From contig NC_079135.1 of the NCBI RefSeq assembly GCF_945859705.1, positions 84,390,253 through 84,454,252 on the forward strand: a stretch of 64,000 bases of DNA, given 5' to 3'. Below are positions 48,670-60,224 of the stretch, in pieces. Below the pieces are notes generated by a model. The model saw only the letters and a list, made by a program, of their open reading frames with translations, was not told the origin of the DNA and ran no database searches. Position numbers and translations under genes: made by a program. How positions within the stretch are numbered: position 1 is the first letter of the stretch; each line of letters starts with the position of its first letter. This DNA is from Episyrphus balteatus. Its lineage: Eukaryota; Arthropoda; Insecta; Diptera; Syrphidae.

Positions 48670-50540
48670 TAGCCCAGTAATTTTAGACATTTTTTAACCC
48701 AATCTGCGGAAAAATTCCTACTGGGCTCGATTTTGGTATAGACCTTCGTTACGGCGTTGTTATGAAGATGTGAAAAATCGACATTGATATCGTGTCCGCG
48801 TTAAGAGTTATAGGGGTCAAAAGGTCACAAAAACTGGTTTTTCACGATTTTCAGCAAAACGGTAAGTCTTATCAAAAAATTTTCAATGCAAGAATTGTAG
48901 ACCAGATTATTATATATAAAAAGTGTCATGACACTTTTTTTCCTAAGACCCACCGTTTCTTAGGTATAACGATTCAAAAAGTTGAAGTTTAGTTGTAATC
49001 GTCATAATCCTATTCCTGAAAAAAAAACTCCTAACTGAAAAGTTCCTGAAATTTCATTATTTTTTTAGCTTGAATTTCGTTCCTCAACTGTTAAGAATAT
49101 GGGGAAACCAAAAAAAAAATGGAAATTTTCGCCATTTTTCCGATTGGGGCCCTTCTCCCGAAACCATTTCCCTGGGAATTTTTGTTTAGAATATGTCTAA
49201 AAATATACAGGGTGTGCAATAGAGAATGGACAACCCTAAAACGGCTTATAGCTACACTTATGATTGTTCTAAAAACAGATAGAAAAAAGTTCTATCGCAA
49301 CCAGTTCATAAAATATGGACTTTTTTTCGTTCAGTGTATTTTAAATTTTATCATCTTATGTTTTCGTTCACTACAACCACGAATGAATGAATTTTATTTA
49401 TTTCTTTTTTTTATAATTTTCTACAATAATTGGATGAGTACATAAACACTTTAAAAATTTCATAGCTATTGCACATTTTCGTAAAAAAAAATTTGAAATC
49501 TGTTTTTTGATGCAAAATGTAAAAAAAGTATTTTATGAAAAATTTTAAACACCTGTGGTATTAAATAAATCTATAGAAACCTTTCTTAAAAATATTCTGG
49601 TATAAGGAGAATATTTTTAAGAAAGTTGGCCACCTAGGTTTCTATAGATTTATTTAATACCACAGGTGTTTAAAATTTTTCATAAAATACTTTTTTTACA
49701 TTTTGCATCAAAAAACAGATTTCAAAATTTTTTTTACGAAAATGTGCAATAGCTATGAAATTTTTAAAGTGTTTATGTACTCATCCAATTATTGTAGAAA
49801 ATTATAAAAAAAAGAAATAAATAAAATTCATTCATTCGTGGTTGTAGTGAACGAAAACATAAGATGATAAAATTTAAAATACACTGAACGAAAAAAAGTC
49901 CATATTTTATGAACTGGTTGCGATAGAACTTTTTTCTATCTGTTTTTAGAACAATCATAAGTGTAGCTATAAGCCGTTTTAGGGTTGTCCATTCTCTATT
50001 GCACACCCTGTATATTTTTAGACATATTCTAAACAAAAATTCCCAGGGAAATGGTTTCGGGAGAAGGGCCCCAATCGGAAAAATGGCGAAAATTTCCATT
50101 TTTTTTTTTTGGTTTCCCCATATTCTTAACAGTTGAGGAACGAAATTCAAGCTAAAAAAATAATGAAATTTCAGGAACTTTTCAGTTAGGAGTTTTTTTT
50201 TCAGGAATAGGATTATGACGATTACAACTAAACTTCAACTTTTTGAATCGTTATACCTAAGAAACGGTGGGTCTTAGGAAAAAAAGTGTCATGACACTTT
50301 TTATATATAATAATCTGGTCTACAATTCTTGCATTGAAAATTTTTTGATAAGACTTACCGTTTTGCTGAAAATCGTGAAAAACCAGTTTTTGTGACCTTT
50401 TGACCCCTATAACTCTTAACGCGGACACGATATCAATGTCGATTTTTCACATCTTCATAACAACGCCGTAACGAAGGTCTATACCAAAATCGAGCCCAGT
50501 AGGAATTTTTCCGCAGATAAAACCTAAAATTACTGGACTA
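48670..50540. mobile_element. 1.87-kb near-perfect foldback, TAGnCCAG ends, 3-bp target duplication
   Basis: The ends are TAGCCCAGTAATTTTAG (left) and CTAAAATTACTGGACTA (right), flanked by CAA (48667-48669 and 50541-50543). From about 48702 inward the arms are essentially identical for hundreds of bases. Mirrored open frames of 66 and 108 residues are reproduced exactly on the opposite strand (48792-48992 with 50228-50428; 49119-49445 with 49773-50099). A second, TA-flanked CAGGGTG...CACCCTG palindrome (49208-50010) occupies its centre. There is no recognisable protein. The end sequence and the size of the duplication match the element at 60481. Confidence 0.88.
49208..50010. mobile_element. 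Inner TA-flanked CAGGGTGTGCAATAG foldback
   Basis: CAGGGTGTGCAATAGAGAAT and its complement sit symmetrically about the centre of the 48670-50540 palindrome, each bordered by TA. The centre is near 49610 (CTTAAAAATATTCT / AGAATATTTTTAAG type). It is either a separate element nested at the loop of the outer foldback or an inner part of it. The TA borders and the ends shared with 5979 and 18834 favour nesting. Confidence 0.6.
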
Positions 50541-51167
50541 CAATAAAACCTTTGATCAATAATTTTGTTTATTTTCTTCGGTAATATAAATTCAATTAAA
50601 TCAAAATCAATAGGAAATTGCAGATATTATTAAGATCTGAGTGAAGATGAAGTAGAAAGTTAATTATTTTGGCCGTATGCTGTCGTTTTACAGAGACAAA
50701 ATATCCTGAAGACAATCACGGGAAGAAAAGTCACAGTAATTTGACTTTTTCACAATAACTATGCCAGGAAAAAATATATTTTGATCGCAAATGGTTTTTT
50801 TTATTTATTTTATATTTTTCCGCAATAAAAAAACGATATTCAATTAGAATTTACTCTTTATTTGAAGTTGGTGTTCTCAAATTAACAATACGAAGAAAAC
50901 TTTCAGCTTGACGTTTGAGAAATGTCAAATCTTCCAGGAAAATTTTAATGAATGCGTTCAGACACTTAATAATGATTAAAGATATGTTCACATTTATTAA
51001 AGGTATGTTCAGGTGTAGATCTTCATAATATACAGTTGTAGTAAAAAGGTAATCCGTGGTACTATGTGGTGAGAAGCGACATTTTTTAATCAAACAAATC
51101 AATTCTTAAGGCATTACCACGACAACTGCGTCGCACAACAACGTTTTTTTTATTTTTTTATGTTAAA

Positions 51168-52230
51168 ACCATAACTACAATGACCTAAAAAGTGAAAAAG
51201 TGGGAAATTTACAAAATTAAATTTTTTTTTATTTCTTTCTAGCAATATTTGTTTTTTTTTTAATTTTTGGAAAAAAACTACCAAACATATTTTTTGAAAC
51301 CAAAAAATAAGCTTTTTGCTCATTATTTTTTATTTTGTCGTCGTAAAAACTGTCAAAAAATGAGTTTGAATCTATCACTTTTTGACTTTTTGCAAAAAGT
51401 TGCCGTTGTAGTTATACTTTTAAAGCCTTGAGGCTTAACTACAATGACCTAAAAAGTGAAAAAGTGGGAAATTTACAAAAGTAAAAAAAATTTATTTCTT
51501 TTCAAGCTCCATTTGTTTTTGGAAAAAACTACAAAAATTGTTTTTCAAACCAAAAAATAAGCTTTCTGCATTATTATTTTTAATTTTTTGGTAGAAAAAA
51601 CTATCACAAAATGAGTTTGAAAATGTTGACTTATTGACTTTTTGCATTAAGTGGCTTTTAACTACATTGGCTCAAAAAGTGAAAAAGTACAAAAGTGACA
51701 ATTTTCAAACGCATTTTTGTATGGTTCTTCGGGCTAGAAAATTAAAACAAAAAATGCGAAAACCATATTTTTTTTGTATAAAAACAATTTGTTAAAGGCA
51801 TAACTACAATGGCCTAAAAAGTGAAAAAGTGGGAAATTTACAAAATTAAAAAATTTTTATTTCTTTCTAGCGCTATTTTTTTTTAGAAAAAAACTACAAA
51901 AATTGTTTTTTTAAACCAAAAAATAAGCTTTCTGCATCAATATTTTTAATTTTGTGATGGGAAAAACTGTCACAAAATGAGTTTGAAAATGTTCACTTTT
52001 TGACTTTTTGCAAAAAGTGGCCGTTGTAGTTATACCTTAACTCTTTTTTACAAAATTTTCAAATTCATTTTTTGACAGTTTTTCTTACCTTAAAATCAAA
52101 AATAATGATGCAAAAAGCTTATTTTTTGCTTTAATAAACAAAAACAAATAGCGCTAGAAAGAAATAAAAAAAATTTAATTTTGTAAATTTCCCTTTTTTT
52201 TCACTTTTTAGGTTATTGTAGATAAGGAAC
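51168..52230. repeat. Tandem and inverted units with ACTACAATGRCCTAAAAAGTG
   Basis: The direct copies begin near 51172, 51438, 51659 and 51791, each 130-260 bp, and an inverted copy closes the array near 52190. Individual units themselves start with AACTACAATGRCC and end with its partial complement (GCCGTTGTAGTTATA at about 51402 and 52020). They contain AAAAAATAAGCTTT and CAAAATGAGTTTGAA. This is a tandem cluster of a small inverted-end repeat. Confidence 0.75.
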
Positions 52231-52372
52231 AAAAAAGACGTTTTTGTTAGTTTTCCCTGAACCTCATAAGAAAAACGCTTTGCCATGCGGCGATAAAATA
52301 TTAGTGCCTTTTATGCAAAAATGTAAACGTCTAAAAGTGAAAACTTGGTAAAATGGTAAAGGAACTGTCAAA

Positions 52373-53501
52373 GTCAGCTATTACATGAAGCCTCAAGAGG
52401 CTTGACTCTTTTTTCGAAATTTCTTTTGATAACACACCCACAAAAAAAAAAAAAAGTTCTGACCTGGGGTTGCGACTAAGTTTTTCATATAGTTTTTGGG
52501 TCGCTGAAACCGAATCTGGAGTCCGTTTTGCCCCATCACGTCAGGTTTTCGAGATAACCTAAAAAAATGTCACGAAAACAAAAATTTTTTTTCACTGATC
52601 TGGATATGCGAATATGTAAATCATATAGTTTTTGGATCACTGAATCCAGATTCGAAGTCAATTTTGCCCTATCACGTCAGGTTTCTGAGATATCCTCAAA
52701 AAATGTCAAAACCAAAAAAACTAAATTTCTTATTTGGGGTTGCGTCTAAGTTTTTCATATAGTTTCGGTTTCAGCGACCCAAAAACTATATGAAAAATTT
52801 AGTCGCAACCCCAGGTAAAAACTTTTGTTTTTTTGGTTTTGACATTTTTTTGAGGATATCCCAGAAACCTGACGTGATAGGGCGAAATTGACTTCGAATC
52901 TGGATTCAGTGATCCAAAAACTATATGATTAACATATTCGCACATCCAGATCAGAGAAACAAATTTTTTGTTTTCGTGACATTTTATGAGGTTATCTCGA
53001 AAACCTGACGTGATGGAGCAAAACGGAATCCGGATTCGGTTTCAGCGACCCAAAAACTATATGAAAAATCTAGTCGCAATCCCAGGTCAGAACTTTTATA
53101 TTTTTTTGTGTGGCTGCCCTACTAACAATTTTGCTTCTATAATGCTTTAAAGAAGCAACAATTGCATCTGTAAAGCTTTATAGAACCAAAATTGTTTGTC
53201 GGGTGTGTAATCATTCTGTGAGGCGCGTACTATTACACGATGCCTCTTGAGTCAAGGACTCAAATTTGACATTTATCTTTTGAATTAAAATTTGTTGTTG
53301 TTGTATTGCACCAAGAAGCAAAAAGAAATGTGAGGGAATGTTGAAAAAAGAAAAAGTGGAAAAAGAAACGTCAAAAAAGAGTCTCGGACTCACGACCCAC
53401 GACTCTCCGGTCGGATAATTTTTTCTTTCATCTTTTTTCTCTTTTGCACTCATTATGTTTAAAAAGAGTCGCGCCTCTTGAGGCTTCATGTAATTGCTGA
53501 C
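52373..53501. mobile_element. Nested inverted repeat, GTCAGC ends
   Basis: The outer pair is GTCAGCTATTACATGAAGCC at 52373 and its near-complement ending GCTGAC at 53501, about 40 bp each. The flanks share AAA. Inside, 52439-53109 is a second palindrome built of GTTCTGACCTGGG and TCATATAGTTTTTGGRTC units, which recur four or more times in both orientations. An additional GCCTCTTGAGTC copy lies near 53241. No coding frame is supported. Confidence 0.7.
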
Positions 53502-54340
53502 AAATTCTTATGTTCTTTCAAGAGAGAAAAGGACGAAAATAGATTTCATTGGTATCAAAAGTGTTTACAAAAGTAATAGACTTGATTTTAATAGAATTCG
53601 ATTTTAACAAAAAAATTCATGGTAATAAAACAAACATCTTACTTTCTAAACTTAGATAACTAAAACAATGAAAGTTAACCATAGTTTACGTGCGATCTTA
53701 AAACAACGCACCAATGTGAACCCACCTTAATGTTTTTTGATTTTCGCTGAATGCTTTCATTCATTCATTCAGTCATGAATGACATTTCATTCCAGTCGAT
53801 TTTAAATTTTCCAATAGAATTCCAGTTGTTTTTGTTTTTGTTTTTTTTTTATTTTGTATCGAATTTTAATTTGTTTAATTTCGTTATTTCGGTTAATAAA
53901 AAGTAAAAAAAAATGTGATTCTGCACATCTACGCGTCATTCTCTTTCGTTCCGTGTATAATTTATGCCCCTTCGGTTTTTGGGGGCCCGGTAATTTGTAC
54001 CACAAAAACTATGCTCGCCGTTTAATTATATGATTCTCCAAAGGAGAGGACATATAGGCGATTGTTATTCAGTTTATCTCGTTGAAGTAGCAATCTATTT
54101 TCTTGAAACCTGGTGAGTCTCCAAGGCTCATCGTAAAGTTGATTTTCTATTTTGTTTTTTTTTTTCTATCTCTTATTTTGTATCTCCTATTCCTACGTTT
54201 TGGGTGTGTTTACACTCTTCTTCATAAATATAAATATTTTAGAATTAAAAAATAAAAGTCTTGAAAAAAATAAAAACATTTCATGGTTTGACAAGTACTC
54301 CTATCCAATTGCTAAAAAAACACTAAAATCACTTGTTTTT

Positions 54341-54620
54341 TTAGCATTTGGATAGAGTTGCCGAGTACTTGTCTGCATTTGCGAGGTGGCAATCGACATT
54401 TTTTAGATAGAAGAGAGTCTTAGCTAAACATGATGTATTTTATAGCCTTTAACTCTATCAAATATTATACACTTTGGCCAAAAAACAAGTGATTTTTGCG
54501 TTTTTTAGCATTTGGATAGGGTTGCCGAGTACTTGTCTGCATTTGCAGGGTGGCACCCGACATTTTTTAGATAGAAGGGAGTATTATCTAAAATATGGCG
54601 TATAGTTAAGCTTTCTAGTG
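54341..54620. repeat. 164-bp direct duplication with GGTTGCCGAGTACTTGTCTGC
   Basis: TTAGCATTTGGATAG followed by GTTGCCGAGTACTTGTCTGC occurs at 54341 and 54505, and the flanking CGACATTTTTTAGATAGAAG also recurs at the same offset. A degraded reverse copy lies just upstream (about 54288-54320, GACAAGTACTCCTATCCAAT). These resemble hAT-type GGGTTGCC ends. Confidence 0.7.
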
Positions 54621-54834
54621 CATAAAAAGTTATACTGTTTTGTTTAAAGAAGATTTTTGTCAGTGTTGTATTCATTTTAATGGGGTTGCCACATTTGTAG
54701 GGTTACGATCTTTATATTATTTTATTATTTTTTTTTATATTTTGACTTTCGTTTGGCATTTAAAAAAATTTTTTATCTGGCCAAACAACAAAGATATGAA
54801 TGTATTAGTTATGTGACAATTTTTCCTTTCAAAT

Positions 54835-54881
54835 AGGGTTGCCACATGGAAGTTCCCATTTTAGAAGTGGCAACCCTATTT
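54835..54881. repeat. 47-bp hairpin with ATAGGGTTGCCAC ends
   Basis: ATAGGGTTGCCACATGGAAG is closely followed by the complement GTGGCAACCCTAT. It looks like two hAT-type ends with the interior deleted. Confidence 0.65.
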
Positions 54882-55399
54882 TTTTATTTTCAGTATCAAC
54901 TTATCTTTCATTTGACACCAATTTTAACCTCTAACCTTATGAGCTAAGTAACTCGATGGTCGCCGCTTGGACTATTACGTTCATTTAAGAGACAGCTTCA
55001 TTTAAGAAACAGCAAAAATTAAATAAAATTCAAACAATAAAAATTAAAAAAAAACTTTTGATTTAAAATTAAAATTTTTTTAAATTTTACTTTAATCGAA
55101 TGCATTGTAAGTCTAAACATTATTGTTTAAATTTTATTTCACAAAATACACAAAATTTAAAAAACACATCTTTTGAACCACTATTATCGGTACTTGATTT
55201 CTTGCTTTCTCATAAATGAGCAAATTTCAACAAAAAAATTTGCACAAAAAATTTGTTGTAGCCTCAGTATTAAAATTTAAAAAAAATTAAAAAAAAAAAA
55301 TATTTTTGGATTTTTAAAAAAAGTTTAAAAGTTTTATTTGAAAAATCAGTTTTTTGAAAACGTTTTTATGTGTAAATCAATATTTTCTTTTAAATGGCT

Positions 55400-56335
55400 T
55401 AGGGTCAATGTGGGTAAATGTAAACAATTTCATATCTTTTTTTCTTTTGACTTTAGATTTTAATATGTTTTCACGGAACAACTTGACAGGTATCTTCAAA
55501 TGCAAATATGAAATGATGGCAATTCTTCTTTATAAATATAAACAAATATTTCTCAAATTGTTGAAATTACTGTCAAATATGGCATGTTTACAAATACCCC
55601 ACCATGTTTGTGTTTTTTTACAAATTCGGGGTAAATGTAAACGGTGGGTGGTTTAAAATTTACAATTTCCTCTTCATCATATGGATAACGACTTGAAAAA
55701 CGTTCAAGAAGGTATTTGACAAAAACCTTTTCAAATTCCAATAAAAGTTTTTGTTTTCTTTCTTTGATTCTTTATATAGGTACCCAATATGCATCCTGAG
55801 CAGCTCTGAACGTAATATTTTTTTTTTTTTACGTTAACGACCGATTTTGCAACATCATCCACTGAAAATAGCAATTATTATTAAAACCAATAATTTCAGC
55901 AAAAATATATGTTTACATATACCCCCAGAATACGTTGTTTACATTTACCCATTATGAAAAATATAAATGTAATGTAAACACATGCAAATCGACATAAATG
56001 TCCCGTATTTTAAAATTTGTTTGTTTCACATAGAATCTACATCAAAATTCAAAACTAAAAAGTATTTGCAAATTATACTGACTTTATTGAATCTGCAAAA
56101 ATATTTAATATTTCTGAAAGACTAACGACTTGTTTGGCACTTTAAAAAATTATCTTTCACGGAAAATACGCTCGTCGAATGAATTCTCCCTTAACAGCAA
56201 TGAGTTTGACGTATAAGTTAAAAGATACATGCGTCCGCGATTTGTACTTATGTATGCATCAAAGAGATTTAACGGAAGCTTGTTATGAGCCATGTTCTCA
56301 TTTACCCCTGTTTACATTTACCCACATTGACCCTA
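55400..56335. mobile_element. MITE with TAGGGTCAATGTGGG ends and repeated GGTAAATGTAAAC motifs
   Basis: The terminal repeats are 27 bp and perfect, starting TAGGGTCAATGTGGGTAAAT at 55400 and complemented up to 56335. Further GGTAAATGTAAAC or related copies in either orientation lie inside (near 55633, 55945 and 56298). The outer flanks AAATGG / CCATTT continue the symmetry, and no clean target duplication was found. An interior 100-codon frame (55354-55656) crosses the end of the element and is not a gene. Confidence 0.75.
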
Positions 56336-56653
56336 CCATTTTTTTTTTTTTTTTTGAAAAATTTTTTGAAAATTTTTATACAAAAAAACTATTTTTAAGA
56401 ACGACTCAAACAATTTTCAAAAAATTCTCATATATTTTTTTATGTCGCCAAAATACTTGAAACAAAAATTAATATTCCTCCAATTTCAAAACCACTGCAA
56501 AAAGTGGAGCAGGTGTTTCTAAACAGAGGCCCCAAAAAACTTAGAGACATCCTATACAGGTATATTTAAAGAACTGGCAATTAATTAATGTTCTGTCATC
56601 TTTCTTATCAGGAACCTTAGAAAATAAATAGGAAGCGTGTTTCACGGGTCACC

Positions 56654-57514
56654 GCAGCACATAGGGGTATTTAGTCAATTTAGGCGGACAAAACACGAAA
56701 TTTTAAACTGATCCAAACGTAAAAAATCAACATCCTCCTAAAAGTAGATAACTTGCCTAGCATTTTCTTATAGTTTAAAAATTGATTATCACTTCAGGTG
56801 ACTAACAGCAGCGGTCTAGAGTTCAAAGTTTTCAGCCAAAAGATAAAATTAATATTTTTTTGTAATTTAGCGACTGTGCTTAGTTAAGTACTTTTTTTTT
56901 AAGTGGATGTAGAAAAAAGTTTTTATAGAATATTGATAAGGAGATCCGAAACTGTCTACTAGATGTTGTATCTAAATGTTGCATTACTTTATAAATAAAA
57001 AAGTGATATGTTGAATCTTAATTTAAATTAATCGTAAAAAAAGTAAATTTTTGTGTTGGTAAGGAGATAAGTTATACAATTTCACATTATTGTGTGTTAA
57101 AATTTAATGTTTTCTAAAGGTTAAACTCTTATCTAATTGAATCTGTAAAAAAAAGTGCAACTAAGTGCAACTTCGACACATTTTCCCTTCTTAAAGTTTT
57201 TAGGTTTTGAAAAATGGTTACCTTGCATTACAGAACCTGAATCCTTATGATTTTTCCTAAATTTTAAGACCTTTATCTTGGCGATACCATTAATAGAACC
57301 CCATTTATAAGCGTTTTAACAAACCATTGGGATCCATTCTTGACACTTTTTTGTTTGATCAAAAAGTGGTTTAGGAAGAAAAATGTTTTCATTGAAATCA
57401 ACACTTAAAACACTTTATTCCAGTACTAAATACAAGCTTTTACCTTGTTGATGAAGATAAACCGGAAAAATAATTTTGTCCGCGTAAAATTGGAAAATAC
57501 CCCTATGTGCGCAG
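56654..57514. mobile_element. Inverted-repeat element with CACATAGGGGTATTT ends
   Basis: GCAGCACATAGGGGTATTT followed by AATTTAGGCGGACAAAA on the left is matched by TTTTGTCCGCG and AAATACCCCTATGTGCGCAG on the right. It is about 860 bp with an A/T-rich non-coding interior. Confidence 0.7.
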
Positions 57515-58890
57515 TTTGGTTATTTCCAACAAGCTTTTTAACGTTCAATCTGAATAACTCTAGATTGTGAAAAAACCAATGGAGAAATTTTGAAAAAAAT
57601 TATCGCTTATTGAATTTTTTTTGTCCAGTACCTAGTTTTTTTCAAGATTTTGTAAAAAAGTGGCTTAGAGTTACAATCAGGTGAAAAAAATGCTCTAGAA
57701 AGTAATTTTCAAACCCTTTTTTATTGGTACAACGAACCAGAAGTGCACTTATTAAAAAAAAAAAAAAGAAACTTATATTTTCTTAATAAGAAAAATAAAG
57801 GGGCCCAAAATTAGTCTTGAATCGGGGCCCCAGCAGTCGAACGTACGCCTCTATGTTTCAAGCTACTCCTATTGTCTTAAAATAAACAAACTGTGTGCCC
57901 CATAAATATCCTGTGTCCCGTTCTCCCTCAATCATTTGTTGCTCATATTGATTCTTTGAATTTGTTAGCTGCTGAGTTTATTGCATTCTAAGAAAATTTT
58001 TTTATAACGAAGGTGAAATATCCAATTAAAATATTCCTAGTTATAACCTATATGATACTGGAAATGCATAGTTTGTTCGAGTATGTATAAAAGCCACAAA
58101 AATGTGTAGAAAAAATAAAATACAATTTTTTAGTGCAAATTCTATTAAAACCACCATCAAAATTAATATGGATTTTTTTTTTTTGTTTATGCTTGAGTTT
58201 AAACATATTTAAGTAACATGTGGATGTATTTACTCTTTATTCTTAAAAGTAAGAAAAAAAAGTAAATAAAAATAAATAATCGGAAGTAAAAACAAAATTG
58301 AATCGGAGCAAATACTTGCCCTATAAAATAAATAGCTTTTTTTCGATTTAATCCTTTTATCTCTGTTTTATATTATATTCTGATGAATGCATTTATTGCA
58401 GTTGAAAAAAAAAATCCGATAACCTTTTACAGGAAGTTTTATTATACAAAAAAATTGTGTTATGTGGTTCGGGTTAAATAACCACATCGTTCGTGGTTCA
58501 ATCCCTCAAAAGCAATAATTATTTTTAAGTGATGCAAATAATGAAATTAAAATATTTCCAATTCATAAAATATGCGATATATTTTTTTGCAAAAAAAAAA
58601 AAACAGGCACGAAATATATGCATGAGTAAATAAATTTGATTGCCGCGGCAGGTTTTTGAGTAAAATCTGCTTTAATATCTTAATTATTTTTGGTTTTAAT
58701 TTTTATTTTTGAATTTGAATAAATAGTTTTTGAAGCACAAAAATATAAACAAAGCAATCATTTTGTATCTAAATTAAAGTATTTATAAACAAATCAAATA
58801 TTTTAGGTAGTTGATTGATTTCATTGAATTTGGTATTCTTTTATTTATTTTGTGTTCTTATACATTTTATGTGTTTGATACTATTTTTAG

Positions 58891-59012
58891 CCACGTCTTG
58901 CCGATACCAGACGTGCTGCCATACATTGCGCCGACTTGGATTTGGAATACTATCGCCTACGAAGCTTTAGCATTACATCACATGGTGTCTGCAATTTAGG
59001 TGATTCTCTAAG
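58891..59012 (+). CDS. Exon D of the RGK-type GTPase candidate gene: conserved RLRSFSITSHGVCNLGDS block
   Basis: It is bounded by ATTTTTAG at 58890 and AG|GTAAGT at 59012/59013. It starts in phase 0 after exon C and ends in phase 2. It encodes PRLADTRRAAIHCADLDLEY and YRLRSFSITSHGVCNLGDSL plus a split Arg. Unlike the upstream exons it has no low-complexity runs and looks like conserved sequence. I associate the block RSFSITxxGVxNxGDSxR followed by RRSRS with insect RGK (Rad/Gem/Rem) proteins just upstream of their G domain, but this is recall and inference. RGK proteins inhibit voltage-gated calcium channels and remodel the cytoskeleton. The G domain itself is not in the window. Confidence 0.88.
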
Positions 59013-59089
59013 GTAAGTCAAATTTATCCGCAATAAATTAACTTGTATCTGCAAACATATCACTCACATTAATATATATCTTTTCACAG
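59013..59089 (+). other. Intron D-E (77 bp)
   Basis: It begins GTAAGT and ends TCTTTTCACAG. This short intron, of a size common in flies, contrasts with the transposon-swollen neighbours. Confidence 0.9.
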
Positions 59090-59164
59090 AAGCCGGAGAT
59101 CACGTTCAATTAATTCAGTAACATCAACAGGTACTTCAAACAGTGGAAAGGATCGTAACAACAG
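59090..59164 (+). CDS. Exon E of the RGK-type GTPase candidate gene: SRRSRSINSVTS
   Basis: It is bounded by TTTTCACAG at 59089 and AACAG|GTTAGT at 59164/59165. The first base completes the Arg codon begun in exon D, and the exon ends in phase 2. It encodes SRRSRSINSVTSTGTSNSGK and DRNN plus a split Ser. It continues the basic, Ser-rich segment of exon D, and the Arg/Ser runs are likely phosphorylation sites. Its 5' splice site lies only 25 bases from the left end of the nested transposon complex. Confidence 0.88.
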
Positions 59165-60224
59165 GTTAGTATATGGTTTCTATGCATATTAGGGTGGGTC
59201 AAAAAAAAATCGAAATTCGTTTTTTCGATTTTTTACTCCGAAAAATCGATTGCTAGATACCTCTAGAATATACACCAAATATGAGCTGTTTATATTAATT
59301 TGAAGGTCCTCCGCTTAGCAATTTTCCATTTTTACATCAAGCTTCTACTAAAACAAAGTAATTTTTTTATTAATTGACTTTTTAGCAAATTTTTTTTAAC
59401 ATATTCTTGTAGAAAATTGAACGCTCTACAAAAAAGGACTTATACACTTTTTCAATTATCTAACCTTTTTGTAGATATTTGAGGTCCAAAGATCGAGAAA
59501 ATCTTTTAAAATTCGTTTTTTGTTCTTAATTTTGTAACAAATTGAAAAATTATAATAATCAAACGCGCATGACATATTCTTGTAGGAAACAGATTGCTCC
59601 ACAAAAAAGGACTTGATAATTTTTTTCATTAATCTAACCATTCTAAAGATATTCGAGGTCAAAGTTAAAAAAAATTATAAAAACAATTTTTACTTTTAAA
59701 AATTTTCCTATTCATAGTAGAGTAACTAAAGCAAATTATTAGGGAACCCGGCCGAACAGCAAAATATATAAAAGGCAGTTAGGGACAATCTTCCATCGTT
59801 TAAGCGATAAATGCAATTTTCTAACATTCTGACCTCAAACGCAAAAAAAAATATTTTGAAAACAACGGCAACACCTACAATATTTTAAAATACATTTTTA
59901 AAAAGCCAGAAGCTCATTCTTATCTCTTAAATTTAAATCCACTAAATTTAATCAAGTAGGTAACTCAGAATTAAAAAAAAAAATTTATTAGAAAAACTTA
60001 AAATTACTTTTTTCCAAACTTTTTCTAATAAAATATGAATTTATTTAAAAAAAATTTTTGGCCATAAATATTATCAGTTGAATTTCGAAGCAAAAAAGGT
60101 AAAATATATCACACTTTTGAAAAAAAATCATGTGTGCAATTCACACGTGGTAGAAGTGAAACCTTAAAAAATTATTTTTCTTACAAAAAAAAAAAAAATA
60201 AAAAAAATCTACCTATTTTTATTC

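Larger units (their letters stand above)
47279..58890 (+). other. Intron C-D (11.6 kb), transposon-rich
   Basis: It begins GTAAAT, a weaker donor, and ends ACTATTTTTAG. Elements inside are listed separately (48670, 51168, 52373, 54341, 55400, 56654). The segments 47279-48669, 50544-51167, 53502-54330 and 57515-58890 show A/T-rich sequence only. The first has a partial ACTAGCCGACCCAG motif near 48122, and the last a B-box-like GTGGTTCAATCCCT near 58492. No additional exon is supported. Confidence 0.75.

Noticed and set aside
48792..50428. Paired frames of 66 and 108-125 codons that are identical on both strands
   Set aside because: They are mirrored by the near-perfect palindrome at 48670-50540 and cross element ends (CAGGGTG). 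No domain is present.
58463..58510. tRNA-like element with B-box GTGGTTCAATCCCT
   Set aside because: No A box or acceptor stem at proper spacing; probably chance or a small SINE remnant.
58811..58999. 62-codon frame overlapping exon D
   Set aside because: Out-of-frame shadow of the exon, entering from the intron and ignoring good splice sites.
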